Assembly (NCBI RefSeq): GCF_965214215.1
Contig: NZ_CBDCBD010000003.1
Coordinates: 2,728,001-2,792,000 of the forward strand
DNA: 64,000 bases
Direction of reading: 5' to 3'
Source: Poriferisodalis sp965214215
GTDB taxonomy: Bacteria; Actinomycetota; Acidimicrobiia; Acidimicrobiales; Poriferisodalaceae
Shown here: in pieces, positions 1-9,332 of the stretch
Position numbering within the stretch: the first letter of the stretch is position 1
Layout: each line of letters opens with the position of its first letter
Made by a program: the position numbers and the translations under genes
The notes under the pieces: generated by a model
Databases searched by the model: none
The model's input: only the letters and a program-made list of their open reading frames with translations
What the model was told of the DNA's origin: nothing

Positions 1-97
1 GAGCGGAACCATCGAGAGGGGCGCAGTCACCGTCGCAGCGTTCGGTGACCATGATGCGCACCACGCTGTTCCCGCAGCGCCGACGCAGCGTCAACAT
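1..97 (-). CDS. Possible 5' end of a PgeF/YfiH-like (laccase-domain) gene, cut by window edge
   Basis: A minus-strand frame opens with ATG at 97 and stays open to base 1. It encodes about 32 residues including VTERCDGDCAP. Seen: an open frame immediately downstream of ftsZ on the same strand. Known: a pgeF (YfiH) homologue commonly follows ftsZ in actinobacterial dcw clusters, and its N-terminus often has a TxRxDGDxA-like stretch. Inferred: this is the start of that gene. The stretch is short, there is no clear ribosome binding site, and an internal ATG (MVTERC) is equally possible. Confidence 0.33.
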   Translation of the reverse strand, partial: MLTLRRRCGNSVVRIMVTERCDGDCAPLDGSA

Positions 98-220
98 GCC
101 ACATCATCCCAAACGGGCGCGCCTAGTGATCCGGTTTGCAGCGTCGCGCACAAACGCGGAGATGGCGGCGGCCAGCGTCGAGGTGTTGGCGTTGGGAACG
201 GTCGCGATGGGACCCCGGCG

Positions 221-1297
221 TCACCGCAGGAAGCTGGGGACGTCGAACGACTCATCGTCGTCGTCAAGGTCTCCGAACGGGTCGGTGAGATCGCCGGTCT
301 CCTCCGAGGCGGTGTAGTCGCTCAGCGTGCCGCCCCCGGAGCGACCTGGCGTGTACCGGTCAAAGCCCGCAGCGACGACCGTCACACGGATCTCTTCCCC
401 GAGTGAGTCGTCAATCACGGTGCCGAAGATGATGTTGGCCTCCGCGTGGGCCACTTCACGGATGACTTCGGCTGCTTCGTTGACCTCGAACAACCCGAGA
501 TCGGGCCCGGCGGCAATGTTCAGCAGGATGCCACGTGCCCCTTCAATCGATTCCTCGAGCAGTGAGGATGACACCGCCTGTCGAGCCGCGTTCTTGGACC
601 GATTCTCGCCATGCGCGCGACCGATTCCCATCAGCGCCGTTCCGGCGCTCGACATGATCGCCTTGACGTCGGCGAAATCGGTGTTGATGAGGCCTGGAGT
701 AGTGATAAGGCCCGAGATGCCCGACACACCTTCCCGCAGGACATCGTCGGCCATCCGGAAGGCATCGATAATCGAAGTGTGCTCGCTGGCCACGCTCAGC
801 AGCCGGTCGTTCGGGATCACAATGAGGGTGTCGACCCGTTCTTTGAGCCGTTCGATGCCCTGTTCGGCCTGGATCTGTCGGCGCTTGCCCTCGAAGGCGA
901 ATGGGCGCGTGACGACACCGATGGTCAACGCCCCCACTTCCCTGGAGATCTCGGCCACCACTGGAGCGGCGCCGGTTCCGGTGCCGCCGCCTTCCCCGGC
1001 GGTGATGAACACCATGTCGGCGCCTTGCAATGCTTCGGCGATCTCGTCGCGGTGTTCTTCAGCCGCCCGGGTGCCGATCTCGGGGTCGCTGCCTGCACCC
1101 AGCCCGCGCGTCAGTTGGCGACCGATGTCGAGCTTGACGTCGGCGTCGCTCAGTAACAGCGCTTGTGCGTCGGTGTTGACGGCGATGAACTCGACACCGC
1201 CCAAACCGACATCGATCATCCGGTTGACGGCATTCGAGCCGCCGCCCCCGACACCCATCACCTTGATGACTGCCACGTAGTTCTGTGGTGAGGCCAC
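221..1297 (-). CDS. ftsZ: Cell division protein FtsZ
   Basis: Tubulin-like GTPase that polymerises into the cytokinetic ring at mid-cell. The 358-residue product has the phosphate-binding GVGGGGSNAVNRM near residues 15-27, the tubulin signature GGGTGTGAAPV near 103-113, and the catalytic T7 loop NTDFADVKAIM near 206-216. It ends in the conserved tail DVPSFLR, the peptide that binds FtsA/SepF/FtsW-type partners. The start is GTG at 1297, preceded by GAGGAG. It is the last clear gene of the dcw cluster. A 153-bp gap separates it from ftsQ, the largest gap in the cluster, so ftsZ may have its own promoter there. No ftsA lies next to it, as is usual in actinobacteria. Confidence 0.98.
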   Translation of the reverse strand: MASPQNYVAVIKVMGVGGGGSNAVNRMIDVGLGGVEFIAVNTDAQALLLSDADVKLDIGRQLTRGLGAGSDPEIGTRAAEEHRDEIAEALQGADMVFITAGEGGGTGTGAAPVVAEISREVGALTIGVVTRPFAFEGKRRQIQAEQGIERLKERVDTLIVIPNDRLLSVASEHTSIIDAFRMADDVLREGVSGISGLITTPGLINTDFADVKAIMSSAGTALMGIGRAHGENRSKNAARQAVSSSLLEESIEGARGILLNIAAGPDLGLFEVNEAAEVIREVAHAEANIIFGTVIDDSLGEEIRVTVVAAGFDRYTPGRSGGGTLSDYTASEETGDLTDPFGDLDDDDESFDVPSFLR

Positions 1298-1450
1298 AGG
1301 GCTCCTCGCGTTCGCTGGCCAGCCGCGACACCAAATGTGCCGCTGGCGAGCACCTCCTAGGGAAAATAGCGCAATCTACGACCGTACTGATGCCTCTGGC
1401 GATGGGCAAGGTCCGCGTCCGGCGTGTGCCCGGCCGATCGGCCCGCGAAT

Positions 1451-2206
1451 CTAGCCAGTCGCGCGAAGAACCGGCAGGTGCGGAACCGATACGTCCAAGA
1501 CTGGTTCAGAGCGCTCGAGCCCCCCGATGACGGCCGCGATTGCCGCAGTCTTGGCACCGATCGCCGATTCATCCCCCAACGCCACCTCAATCTGCAGATC
1601 CCCTGGCAGTTGTCGCACGCGGGCGCGTATGTCACCGCGCTGGTCACGCCAGAGAGCGGCAACTTCGAAATCGGGCTGACCGCGCGCCGCATCCACCACT
1701 GCGAGCAATGCCTGTGCATCGCCCGCAAGGAATCTGCCCGGTGTCGGTGCGGCGGCGATGCCCGACAGCCGCGGCAGCTCAGGCAAGACCGAGAGCGATG
1801 AGGTGAGGACTCGACCTTCGATGTCGATGAGCACCCAACTGTCGGGGGCTGTCAGCACGATGGCCGCTGCGGTGCGTTCGACGACGTCCACGCTCACCGA
1901 TGCCGGCCAGCGCCGCCGGATGCGAGCGTCCGCGATCCACGGCAGATCCTCCAGCGAGCGCTCGGCCGCGCCGACATCCAGCGTTCCCATGAAGTCCCCT
2001 GGGTCGATGCCAGCGGCTGCGTTCGCTTCGTCGTAGCTGACCCGATGCAGGCCAGAGAAATCGACCCGGTCGACTTCGAAGGTTCCTGCCGCGAGCAGTA
2101 TCGAGGCGGCGGATCCCGCCACGGCGACGAGAACGATCGCACTCAGCCACCGGCGTCGACGAGGTCTGGGTGATCGGACGGATTCCGGGGATGATGGGGG
2201 CACCAT
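1451..2206 (-). CDS. ftsQ: Cell division protein FtsQ (POTRA domain)
   Basis: Bitopic divisome protein that bridges FtsL/FtsB-type proteins and the septal synthase. The 251-residue sequence has a proline/arginine-rich cytoplasmic tail (residues 1-20), one membrane segment (about 21-43) and a POTRA fold beginning FEVDRVDFSGLHRVS. The beta domain follows, with the usual ERTAAAIV and WVLIDIEGRVL stretches. Its ATG follows the murB stop TGA with no spacing, so translation is probably coupled. Length is normal for the family. Identification rests on POTRA-like sequence plus its position between murB and ftsZ. Confidence 0.9.
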   Translation of the reverse strand: MVPPSSPESVRSPRPRRRRWLSAIVLVAVAGSAASILLAAGTFEVDRVDFSGLHRVSYDEANAAAGIDPGDFMGTLDVGAAERSLEDLPWIADARIRRRWPASVSVDVVERTAAAIVLTAPDSWVLIDIEGRVLTSSLSVLPELPRLSGIAAAPTPGRFLAGDAQALLAVVDAARGQPDFEVAALWRDQRGDIRARVRQLPGDLQIEVALGDESAIGAKTAAIAAVIGGLERSEPVLDVSVPHLPVLRATG

Positions 2207-3178
2207 TCAAGTCAGCATCGGTGCGGGGCCGAAACCCACCATGCGGACTTCTGGCTGCAGCACGATCCCGGTCGACTCGGTGACGCGGCGCTGGACTTCG
2301 GCCATCAGCGTTACGACATCGGCTGCGGAGCCGCCGGGATCGGAGACGATGAAGTTTGCGTGCAGACGTGAGACCTCAGCTGTGCCGATGCGCAAGCCCC
2401 GCAGACCCGCTCTATCGATCTGAGCGCCTGCTGAATCGGCGGGCGGGTTCATGAAGACGGAGCCGGCGTTCTGACCGCCGGGCTGGTTCTCCCTGCGCCA
2501 GCGCACGATGTCGGTGATCCGCTCCGTCACAGTCTCCGGCGGAGCTTGGTGCCCGCTCAAACGCGCGCTCACCACGAGGTGCCGATCCCTCAGACTGCTG
2601 CGTCGGTAGCCCATCCCCAAGGCCCTGAGAGGCATCTGTACTGACTCGGGCGGTGCGCCGAGCTCGCCGAGATCGACGATGTCGACGTCGATGAGGCACG
2701 ACGCCATGTCGCTGCCGTGTCCACCAGCATTCATGCGCACGGCGCCGCCGATCGAGCCTGGCACGCCGACTGCCCATTCCAACCCACCGATGCCGGCCGC
2801 GGCGCACTGGCGGGCCAGAACCGGCAGTGCCACCGATCCACCGGCAGTGACCGTGGCATCGGCACGATCCAATTCGATCCTGGTGTAGGCGTCGCCGAGA
2901 TGCAGTGCGATGCCCTCGAACCCCCGATCCGCGATCAGCAGGTTGGACCCACGCCCAACGATCAGAACCTCCAGGCAAGAGGCCGCACGGGCTTGTTGCA
3001 CACGCTGGAGGTCGTCAGGGCCATTGGCGATGAACGCAACAGCGGCCGGACCCCCGACTCGCGAGGTCGTCAGTGCACCCAGTGGTGCGTCGGTACGCGC
3101 ACCGACGCCCAGCACCGCTGCGGCGCGTTGCACCGCTTCGGGATCGGACCATCGCTCAGGAGGCATGCAGCAGCTCAT
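2207..3178 (-). CDS. murB: UDP-N-acetylmuramate dehydrogenase MurB
   Basis: FAD/NADPH-dependent reductase that converts UDP-GlcNAc-enolpyruvate to UDP-MurNAc in the cytoplasm. The 323-residue product shows the FAD-binding GRGSNLL motif, the GVPGSIGGAVRMNAGG core, the NAGSVFMNP stretch with the catalytic serine proton donor, and the C-terminal glutamate in QPEVRMVGF. It is a type I MurB, not fused to MurC. With the ATG at 3178 it overlaps the end of murC by 23 bp; an internal ATG at 3166 (MPPERW) would shorten the overlap to 11 bp. It lies directly upstream of ftsQ. Confidence 0.96.
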   Translation of the reverse strand: MSCCMPPERWSDPEAVQRAAAVLGVGARTDAPLGALTTSRVGGPAAVAFIANGPDDLQRVQQARAASCLEVLIVGRGSNLLIADRGFEGIALHLGDAYTRIELDRADATVTAGGSVALPVLARQCAAAGIGGLEWAVGVPGSIGGAVRMNAGGHGSDMASCLIDVDIVDLGELGAPPESVQMPLRALGMGYRRSSLRDRHLVVSARLSGHQAPPETVTERITDIVRWRRENQPGGQNAGSVFMNPPADSAGAQIDRAGLRGLRIGTAEVSRLHANFIVSDPGGSAADVVTLMAEVQRRVTESTGIVLQPEVRMVGFGPAPMLT

Positions 3179-4535
3179 CGGGGAGCGTCGTCAGGTCACC
3201 TGCCCCCAAGGTGAGGCACAGGTCGCCGGTCCGCAAGCTGGCACTGAGATACGAACGCAACTCCGCGCGTCCCGGGAGGTAGGCCACCGACGCGAAGGGA
3301 TGCGAATCCAGCACGGCACCGAGCACCAGCTCGGTGGAGACGCCGGGTCGGGGCAGCTCGCCGGCGGCATAGATATCGGTCAGCACCAATTGGTCGACGC
3401 CAGCGAATGAGTCGGCGAAGTCCTGCCACAGTGCTGCGGTTCGCGAGTAGCGGTGAGGCTGGAAGACGGCAACGATGCGGTTCCAGCCACCACCGCGAGC
3501 GGCGGCTATCGCTGCGGTCACCTCGGTGGGCAGGTGCGCATAGTCGTCGATGAACGAGACTCCGTCGCGTTCGCCGCGCCGCTCGAATCGTCTCGCGACG
3601 CCAGCAAATCGTCCCAGGGCCTCGACCATCGGCGATGCAGCCGCACCGAGTTCGAGGGCTGCAGCGAGGGCGCCGGCGGCGTTCGCGACGTTGTGCAGCC
3701 CAGGCAGTGGCAATTCGCAGCGGCCGATCGAGGTGGTGCCTGCGAACAGCTCGAATGTTGCGCCGGTCCGCGACGTGCGCGCGTCAGCGATGCGGTAGTC
3801 GGCCCTAGGAGCGGTGCCATAGGTGACACAGCCGCCGATGCGGGCGGCCAGGGCACTCGCGTACCGGTCATCGGCGCACACGATGCGCGGTCCTACCGCA
3901 CTGCTGGCGAAGCTCTCGAATGCGCCGGCAAGCTCGGTGAAGCTGCCGTAATGGTCAAGGTGATCGGGCTCGATGTTCGTCACGAGCACCGCATCGGCGC
4001 CGAGCTCCAAAAAGGTGCCGTCAGACTCGTCGGCTTCGACGACGAACCACTCCCCTGCCGTGTCCCACACCGCTCCTGAGCCGATCTCGTTGAGCTCCCC
4101 ACCCACCAGGAATGACGGGTCTTCACCTGCGGCGACGAGGCAGAGCGCCAGCATCGATGAAGTCGTCGTCTTGCCGTGCGTTCCGCCGACTGCCAGCGTT
4201 CGCTTCTGTCGGCAGATCCCCGAGAGCAGCTCGGCCCGGCTGAGTACCGGGATGTCCCGTCGCCGCGCCTCAGCGAGCTCCACGTTGTCGTACGACACGG
4301 CGCTCGAATGAGCCACGATGTCCGCCGAGCCGACGTTGGCAGCGGAGTGACCGATGGCAACCCGGGCACCGTGCGCGGCCAGCCGTGTCATGCCCGGGCT
4401 TGGCTTGAGGTCGCTCCCGCTGATCGCATGGCCCATTTCCGCAAGCACAAGCCCGATGGCATTCATACCCGCGCCCCCAGCCCCCACCAGATGGATGTTG
4501 CGCAGCTCGGCGAGATCGGGCGGTGTAATGGTCAT
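3156..4535 (-). CDS. murC: UDP-N-acetylmuramate--L-alanine ligase MurC
   Basis: ATP-dependent Mur ligase that adds L-alanine to UDP-MurNAc, the first amino acid of the stem peptide. The 459-residue protein has the N-terminal Rossmann motif HLVGAGGAGMNAIG, the ATP loop GGTHGKTTT (117-125), NIEPDHLDHYG for metal/ATP binding, and IDDYAHLPTEV in the C-terminal domain. The start codon overlaps the murG stop (ATGA), and murB follows with a 23-bp overlap. Length and all core motifs are typical. Confidence 0.97.
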   Translation of the reverse strand: MTITPPDLAELRNIHLVGAGGAGMNAIGLVLAEMGHAISGSDLKPSPGMTRLAAHGARVAIGHSAANVGSADIVAHSSAVSYDNVELAEARRRDIPVLSRAELLSGICRQKRTLAVGGTHGKTTTSSMLALCLVAAGEDPSFLVGGELNEIGSGAVWDTAGEWFVVEADESDGTFLELGADAVLVTNIEPDHLDHYGSFTELAGAFESFASSAVGPRIVCADDRYASALAARIGGCVTYGTAPRADYRIADARTSRTGATFELFAGTTSIGRCELPLPGLHNVANAAGALAAALELGAAASPMVEALGRFAGVARRFERRGERDGVSFIDDYAHLPTEVTAAIAAARGGGWNRIVAVFQPHRYSRTAALWQDFADSFAGVDQLVLTDIYAAGELPRPGVSTELVLGAVLDSHPFASVAYLPGRAELRSYLSASLRTGDLCLTLGAGDLTTLPDELLHAS

Positions 4536-5740
4536 CCCCGGTGCTCTTCGAGCGGGCGAGCAGCGGGTGCGACCGACTGTGGAACCGCCGAGCTGTGCTC
4601 AATCACAAGCTGTGCCACGCGTTCGGCTGAGTCACGACGACCGAAGGCGGTATCTGGAGGGCACGGCGATGCAGCACGGCTCGGCGGTGCAGTACGTCTC
4701 TGGTACTCCGACGCCCGGTCGATTTCTGCGACCATCCGCTCGGAATCGAACTCCGCATCGGGAACTACCCGGCCGAGGCCGACTGCAGCCAACTCCTCCG
4801 CGTTTCGACGCTGGTGGTCGTTAGTCGCGATGGGCAAGGGAACGAGGACAGCCGGTGTACCGATTACGGACAGTTCTGCGACCGTGGAAGCACCTGCGCG
4901 GCAGATTGCGAGGTCGGCCGCGGCCATCGCGACCGGCAACTGCTCGTCGAAGGGCACCGCTTGGTACCACTCGCTGACGCGTGAGCCATCGGGCCGCCGC
5001 GACGGGGAGGGAGGCCGGCTGTCCCAGTCACGCTTGCCCACGACGTGGTAGACGAAGACGCCGTCGCGCTCACGCAGTGACGGCAACGCCGACCAGACTG
5101 CTGAATTGATCCGCAGCGAACCCAGCGAGCCGCCGAATACCACGATGGCGGTCGCGTCGGCGGGCCAACCGAGCCGGGCGCGAGCGTCACCTGATTCGAG
5201 CGCAGCCACGATGACCTCGCGCCGCACGGGATTGCCGGTCACGATCTCGCGGCGCAGCCCAGTTCCGCGTACCGGAACCGCTGCGGCACGGGCGAAACGA
5301 CCCAGAAGGCGGTTCGTTGCCGATGCGACGGCGTTCTGTTCCGTGATCACGAGCGGCACGCGCCAGACCACCGCTCCGATGGTCGCGGGGAGCGCCGCGT
5401 AGCCGCCCAGCGACAACACGGCGGCGGGGCGCCGGCGCCCGACCAGCGCTACACCACGCAACGTGGCCCAGGCAAGGCCGACTGCGGCACGTGCGTTCGT
5501 CAGATTCAGCCGCCGTGCCGTGAGACCCCGGCCGCCGAGCAGGGTCGAATGGAAGCCCGCTGCGGGCACGATCTGAGCGTCGATTCCCTTGGCGCTGCCG
5601 ACGAATTGGATTGCTTCGGAGGGCCAGCCGCGGTCGGTCAATGCGGAAGCGACCGCCAATCCGGGCATGAGGTGCCCGGCAGTGCCGCCCCCGGCGATCA
5701 AGACGCGCGGAACGTTCGGGCCTTGGTCGCGTGGCGGCAC
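4532..5740 (-). CDS. murG: Lipid II synthase MurG (GlcNAc transferase)
   Basis: Peripheral membrane glycosyltransferase (GT28) that adds GlcNAc to lipid I to make lipid II on the inner leaflet. The 402 residues begin with GTG and carry the glycine-rich acceptor loop GGGTAGHLMPGLA (17-29), the second donor-site loop VFGGSLGSLRIN, and CRAGASTVAELSVIGTPAVLVPLP in the UDP-GlcNAc site. It starts 3 bp after the ftsW stop and overlaps murC by 4 bp (ATGA). The extreme C-terminus past the serine/proline-rich stretch is longer than in many MurG proteins. Confidence 0.97.
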   Translation of the reverse strand: MPPRDQGPNVPRVLIAGGGTAGHLMPGLAVASALTDRGWPSEAIQFVGSAKGIDAQIVPAAGFHSTLLGGRGLTARRLNLTNARAAVGLAWATLRGVALVGRRRPAAVLSLGGYAALPATIGAVVWRVPLVITEQNAVASATNRLLGRFARAAAVPVRGTGLRREIVTGNPVRREVIVAALESGDARARLGWPADATAIVVFGGSLGSLRINSAVWSALPSLRERDGVFVYHVVGKRDWDSRPPSPSRRPDGSRVSEWYQAVPFDEQLPVAMAAADLAICRAGASTVAELSVIGTPAVLVPLPIATNDHQRRNAEELAAVGLGRVVPDAEFDSERMVAEIDRASEYQRRTAPPSRAASPCPPDTAFGRRDSAERVAQLVIEHSSAVPQSVAPAARPLEEHRG

Positions 5741-5743
5741 GGT

Positions 5744-6859
5744 TCAGCCCGATCGCCGGGTCACGTTCAACAGCAGACCGGCAGCTGCTGCGGTCACGAC
5801 AAGCGACGAACCGCCGAAGGACAGGAAAGGCAGGGTCACACCGGTCACCGGGAGCAATCCAACCACACCGCCGACGTTGACCAGCGTCTGCAGCACGAAC
5901 CAGATCGAGATTCCTGCTGCGAGCAGCGTTCCGAACAGATCAGGTGCCTTCTGGCTCGTCCTCAGTCCTGCGATGCCGACGACTCCCAGCAGTGTGAGGA
6001 GGCCGAGGGCACCGAAAAGGCCCATCTCCTCGCCGACGATGACGAAGATGAAGTCTGTGGGGGCATTGGGCACCCAGCCCCACTTGGCCTGACCCGCTCC
6101 CAAGCCGGTACCGCGCAGACCCCCCTGTGCCAGGCCAACCAGACTCTGGAAAGTCTGGTAGCCGGTGTCGGCCCGTTCCGAGATCGGATCCAGGAACCCA
6201 GCAAGGCGCGCCCGGCGGTACGGCGCTGCGATCGCCAGCAACGGCGCCGCCACGCCGACGATCAGGGCGATCTTGGTGAGATCGCGTCCCGGCAGGCCGG
6301 CTACGAACAGCATCCCCACCCCGATGCCGGCCAGGATGAGCGTGGTTCCCAAGTCGGGCTGGAGCAGTACCAGCGAGCATCCGACCGTCAGCAGCAACAT
6401 TGCGGGACGCAGGATTCGGTCGGGCCGGGAGATCTGCTCCTTGCGGGCGTCCAGAAATGCAGCCAGCGCAACGATGAGTGCCAGCTTGGCGAGCTCTGAG
6501 GGCTGCACACTGAACTGTCCGATCTCGATCCAGCGGCGAGCACCGCCCGAACGCTTGCCGACCACCAGCACCGCGACCAGCAAGCTCACGCTGAGGGCCG
6601 CGAACGGCAACGCCATGCGTCGCCAGTGGCGGTAGTCGACCCCAAGGGTCACCAGCAGGACGGCGACAGCGAGCGCGACCGACCACAAATGGCGAGTGAA
6701 GTACTGCAGGGGTCGGTCGGGCGCACCTATCCCGGTGGCCGATGTCGCCGACAGCACCAGCACGACGCCGGTAAGCAGAAGCAGGAACACTGCTGACAGG
6801 AGCGCCGCGTATCGCACCGACGGGCCTGATTGAACGCGCCGAACGTCCTGGGAGGTCAT
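5744..6859 (-). CDS. ftsW: Septal peptidoglycan glycosyltransferase FtsW (SEDS)
   Basis: Polytopic SEDS-family polymerase that polymerises lipid II at the septum with its partner transpeptidase. The 371-residue sequence has about ten hydrophobic helices, the catalytic-loop region GGARRWIEIGQFSVQPSELAK, the QPDLGTT stretch, and the C-terminal LPFLSFGGSS motif. It lies between murD and murG and overlaps the murD stop by 4 bp (ATGA). FtsW is preferred over its paralogue RodA because of this position and the partner ftsI in the same cluster. Confidence 0.95.
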   Translation of the reverse strand: MTSQDVRRVQSGPSVRYAALLSAVFLLLLTGVVLVLSATSATGIGAPDRPLQYFTRHLWSVALAVAVLLVTLGVDYRHWRRMALPFAALSVSLLVAVLVVGKRSGGARRWIEIGQFSVQPSELAKLALIVALAAFLDARKEQISRPDRILRPAMLLLTVGCSLVLLQPDLGTTLILAGIGVGMLFVAGLPGRDLTKIALIVGVAAPLLAIAAPYRRARLAGFLDPISERADTGYQTFQSLVGLAQGGLRGTGLGAGQAKWGWVPNAPTDFIFVIVGEEMGLFGALGLLTLLGVVGIAGLRTSQKAPDLFGTLLAAGISIWFVLQTLVNVGGVVGLLPVTGVTLPFLSFGGSSLVVTAAAAGLLLNVTRRSG

Positions 6860-8283
6860 CGACCCTCCCGCGGTGAGGCCCGCAGGCCGAGGCCCGCGGC
6901 GAGGGCGGACACGGCCGAGATGAAGCGCTCACCGCGCTCGCGGTAGCTGGAGTACCAGTCGAACGATGCGCATCCGGGCGACAGCACGACGTCGCCAAAG
7001 GGCTGGGCCATGGCGTAGGCGATTTCGACTGCGGCGGACATCGAGTCGGCGCGCGCCAATTCGATGCCCTCGCACCCCGGCTGACTGAAGCACGCGACGA
7101 CCTGTGGGGCCGACTCGCCGATCGCCACGACACCGCGCAGGTGCGGGGCGACGCCAGCCAGCTCGTGGAGGTCTAGGCCCTTGTTCCGCCCGCCGGCAAT
7201 CAGAATCGCATCTGAGAACCCCCGTATCGCTGCAACGGTGGCGTGAGGTGCAGTCGCCTTGCTGTCGTCGTGGAAGCTCACATCGCCGATGCGCCCTGCG
7301 TGCGCTAGACGATGCGGCAGACCGTCGAACGCTCGCAGTTCTGTCGCTATCGCATCCGCGCGCGCTCCCATCGCCAGAGCGATTGCCGTCGCCGCAGCAG
7401 CATTCGACAAGTCGTGCGGGCGTTGCCGCGGCAACTCTGCTGTCGCCACGATGTCCTCGTCGTGGGCCACCAGGACACCGCGCTCGAAGCGCACGTCACA
7501 GGACGCATGGAGATGCTGCGGGGTCGCAAACGTCACATGGCGCGAGCGGATCCCTTTCGTCCACGGTTCGATGTCGGCGTCACCGAAAGGGATCACCGCG
7601 ATGTCGTCGGGGCCTTGCGCAGCCCAGATCCGGGCCTTCGATGCGGCGTAGTCGCCCAAGCCGGCGTGCCAGTCGAGATGATCGGGCGCCAGGTTCAGCC
7701 ACGCAGCCACGGCGGGAGCGAACCGTCGCGCACGGTGAAGCCGGAAGGACGATGCTTCCACCACGAAGGTGGAGACGTCAGAGTCGATGGCGTCCACCAA
7801 GGCGATATCGGTGTTGCCCGCACCCACGGCGCTGATCCCGCTGCGGTTCAGGATTCGCTCCACCAACACGGTGACCGTGGTCTTGCCGTTCGTGCCGGTG
7901 ATCGCGGCAAGCGGCCGGGCGTCCCACTGTGCCGCGAGGTCCAGCTCGCTCACGATCGGAACTCCCGCAGCGGCAGCCAGCGTGTAGCTGGGGTGGCGGG
8001 GCGGCACTCCCGGCGAGGGCACGACGGCTGCAGCCCCTCGAACCAACGGCTCGAGCAGATCGACATCGGTGGAATCGTGAATCTCCGCGGCGGCGAATCC
8101 GGCCCCGGAAGCCCTCGACGCTGCGTCGTGCGGCCTGTCGTCGGCCATCAGCACTTGGTGGCCGCGTGCCGTCAGTGCCGATGCCACCGCGCAGCCCGTC
8201 ACGCCCATGCCGACGACGATCACCGGCCCGGCGGAAGGCTCGAGGTCGACGGGCGCCGTCTGCGGGGCGGGCGAACTCCTCAC
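6856..8283 (-). CDS. murD: UDP-N-acetylmuramoylalanine--D-glutamate ligase MurD
   Basis: Mur ligase that adds D-glutamate to UDP-MurNAc-L-Ala. I place the start at the GTG at 8283, which overlaps the mraY stop (GTGA). This gives 475 residues, normal for MurD. A longer upstream frame would run about 130 bp into mraY and adds only arginine-rich sequence. Motifs: N-terminal VIVVGMGVTGCAVASAL, ATP loop ITGTNGKTTV, LNLAPDHLDWHAG, and FHDDSKATAPHAT with the family Asp-Ser-Lys-Ala-Thr signature. It overlaps ftsW by 4 bp. Confidence 0.96.
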   Translation of the reverse strand: MRSSPAPQTAPVDLEPSAGPVIVVGMGVTGCAVASALTARGHQVLMADDRPHDAASRASGAGFAAAEIHDSTDVDLLEPLVRGAAAVVPSPGVPPRHPSYTLAAAAGVPIVSELDLAAQWDARPLAAITGTNGKTTVTVLVERILNRSGISAVGAGNTDIALVDAIDSDVSTFVVEASSFRLHRARRFAPAVAAWLNLAPDHLDWHAGLGDYAASKARIWAAQGPDDIAVIPFGDADIEPWTKGIRSRHVTFATPQHLHASCDVRFERGVLVAHDEDIVATAELPRQRPHDLSNAAAATAIALAMGARADAIATELRAFDGLPHRLAHAGRIGDVSFHDDSKATAPHATVAAIRGFSDAILIAGGRNKGLDLHELAGVAPHLRGVVAIGESAPQVVACFSQPGCEGIELARADSMSAAVEIAYAMAQPFGDVVLSPGCASFDWYSSYRERGERFISAVSALAAGLGLRASPREGR

Positions 8284-9332
8284 AACGAGCCTGCCGGAAG
8301 TTCGACGAGGTCCAGGCTCAGAAAATCGGCGTAGTACAGACCCAGCGCAATCGCCACGAGCAGGCTGTTCACGACCCACAGGCGGATCAGCACCGTGGTC
8401 TCGGGCCATCCGCCGAGCTCGAGGTGGTGGTGCATGGGGGCCATCCGGAACAGGCGGCGCCCGAACAAGCGGAACGAGCCGACCTGGATGATGACCGACG
8501 CCGTCTCGATGACGTACAGGCCACCGATGACCAGAAGGAGCAAGTCGACATGCAGGAGCATCGCGAGCCCAGCCATCGCTGTGCCGATTGCCAGCGAGCC
8601 CGTGTCACCCATGAAGATCCGTGCGGGCGGTGCGTTCCACCACAAGAACCCCGCACAGGCGCCAGCCATGGCAGCAGCCACGATGGCCAAGTCGAGCGGA
8701 TGTTTGACGTCGTAGGAGATGGGGTGGCGAAATGCCCAGTAGCCGACCACGACGAATGCGGCGAATGCCACCGCGGCTGCGCCGGCGGCAAGGCCGTCCA
8801 ACCCGTCCGTGAGGTTCACCGCATTCGACGTTCCTAAGACGATGACCACGGCCCACAGAACCCACACCGTCGCAGGGACCCGCAGCGAATTCGCGTCAAG
8901 CCGGGTGAATCCAACTGCTGTGTCGAGATTGACCCACCACACCGACGCCACCGCAAATCCGATGCCCACCGCAATGAGCCCGATTAGCTTGGCCCGCTTG
9001 TTCAGTCCCAGGTTGCGCTCGCGGCTGACCTTGATCCAGTCATCGGCCAGACCGACGAGGCCCGCGGCACAGACCGCCGACAGCAGCACGATGCCCGAGC
9101 GCGTCATCACCGTCTCGGCGCGCAAATGGCTGACCACGTAGCCCACGACTGCAGCCGCGACGACCGCGACGCCACCCATCGTCGGGGTGCCGGCCTTGGT
9201 GATGTGCCCTCGGGGGCCGTCGAGACGGATCGGCTGGCCGACGCCTCGCGCTTGCAGCCACGGGATGAGGTAGCGAGTTCCCACCAGCGACACGAACATC
9301 GCCGAGCTGGCGGCAATGAGCAGGGCGATCAT
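8280..9332 (-). CDS. mraY: Phospho-MurNAc-pentapeptide transferase MraY
   Basis: Integral membrane enzyme that moves phospho-MurNAc-pentapeptide onto undecaprenyl phosphate to form lipid I. The 350 residues carry about ten membrane helices and the catalytic motifs: GTPTMGGVA, the acidic GLADDWIK, NLTDGLDGLA, FMGDTGSLA, and the HHH motif in PMHHHLEL. It overlaps murD by 3 bp and murE by 4 bp (ATGA). In most bacteria murF stands between murE and mraY; here the two genes overlap directly, so there is no room for it. Confidence 0.98.
   Translation of the reverse strand: MIALLIAASSAMFVSLVGTRYLIPWLQARGVGQPIRLDGPRGHITKAGTPTMGGVAVVAAAVVGYVVSHLRAETVMTRSGIVLLSAVCAAGLVGLADDWIKVSRERNLGLNKRAKLIGLIAVGIGFAVASVWWVNLDTAVGFTRLDANSLRVPATVWVLWAVVIVLGTSNAVNLTDGLDGLAAGAAAVAFAAFVVVGYWAFRHPISYDVKHPLDLAIVAAAMAGACAGFLWWNAPPARIFMGDTGSLAIGTAMAGLAMLLHVDLLLLVIGGLYVIETASVIIQVGSFRLFGRRLFRMAPMHHHLELGGWPETTVLIRLWVVNSLLVAIALGLYYADFLSLDLVELPAGSL

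Noticed and set aside
327..1280. 317-residue plus-strand frame opposite ftsZ
   Set aside because: It is antisense to an intact ftsZ, has Ser/Arg/Pro-rich composition typical of GC-rich shadow frames, and matches no domain.
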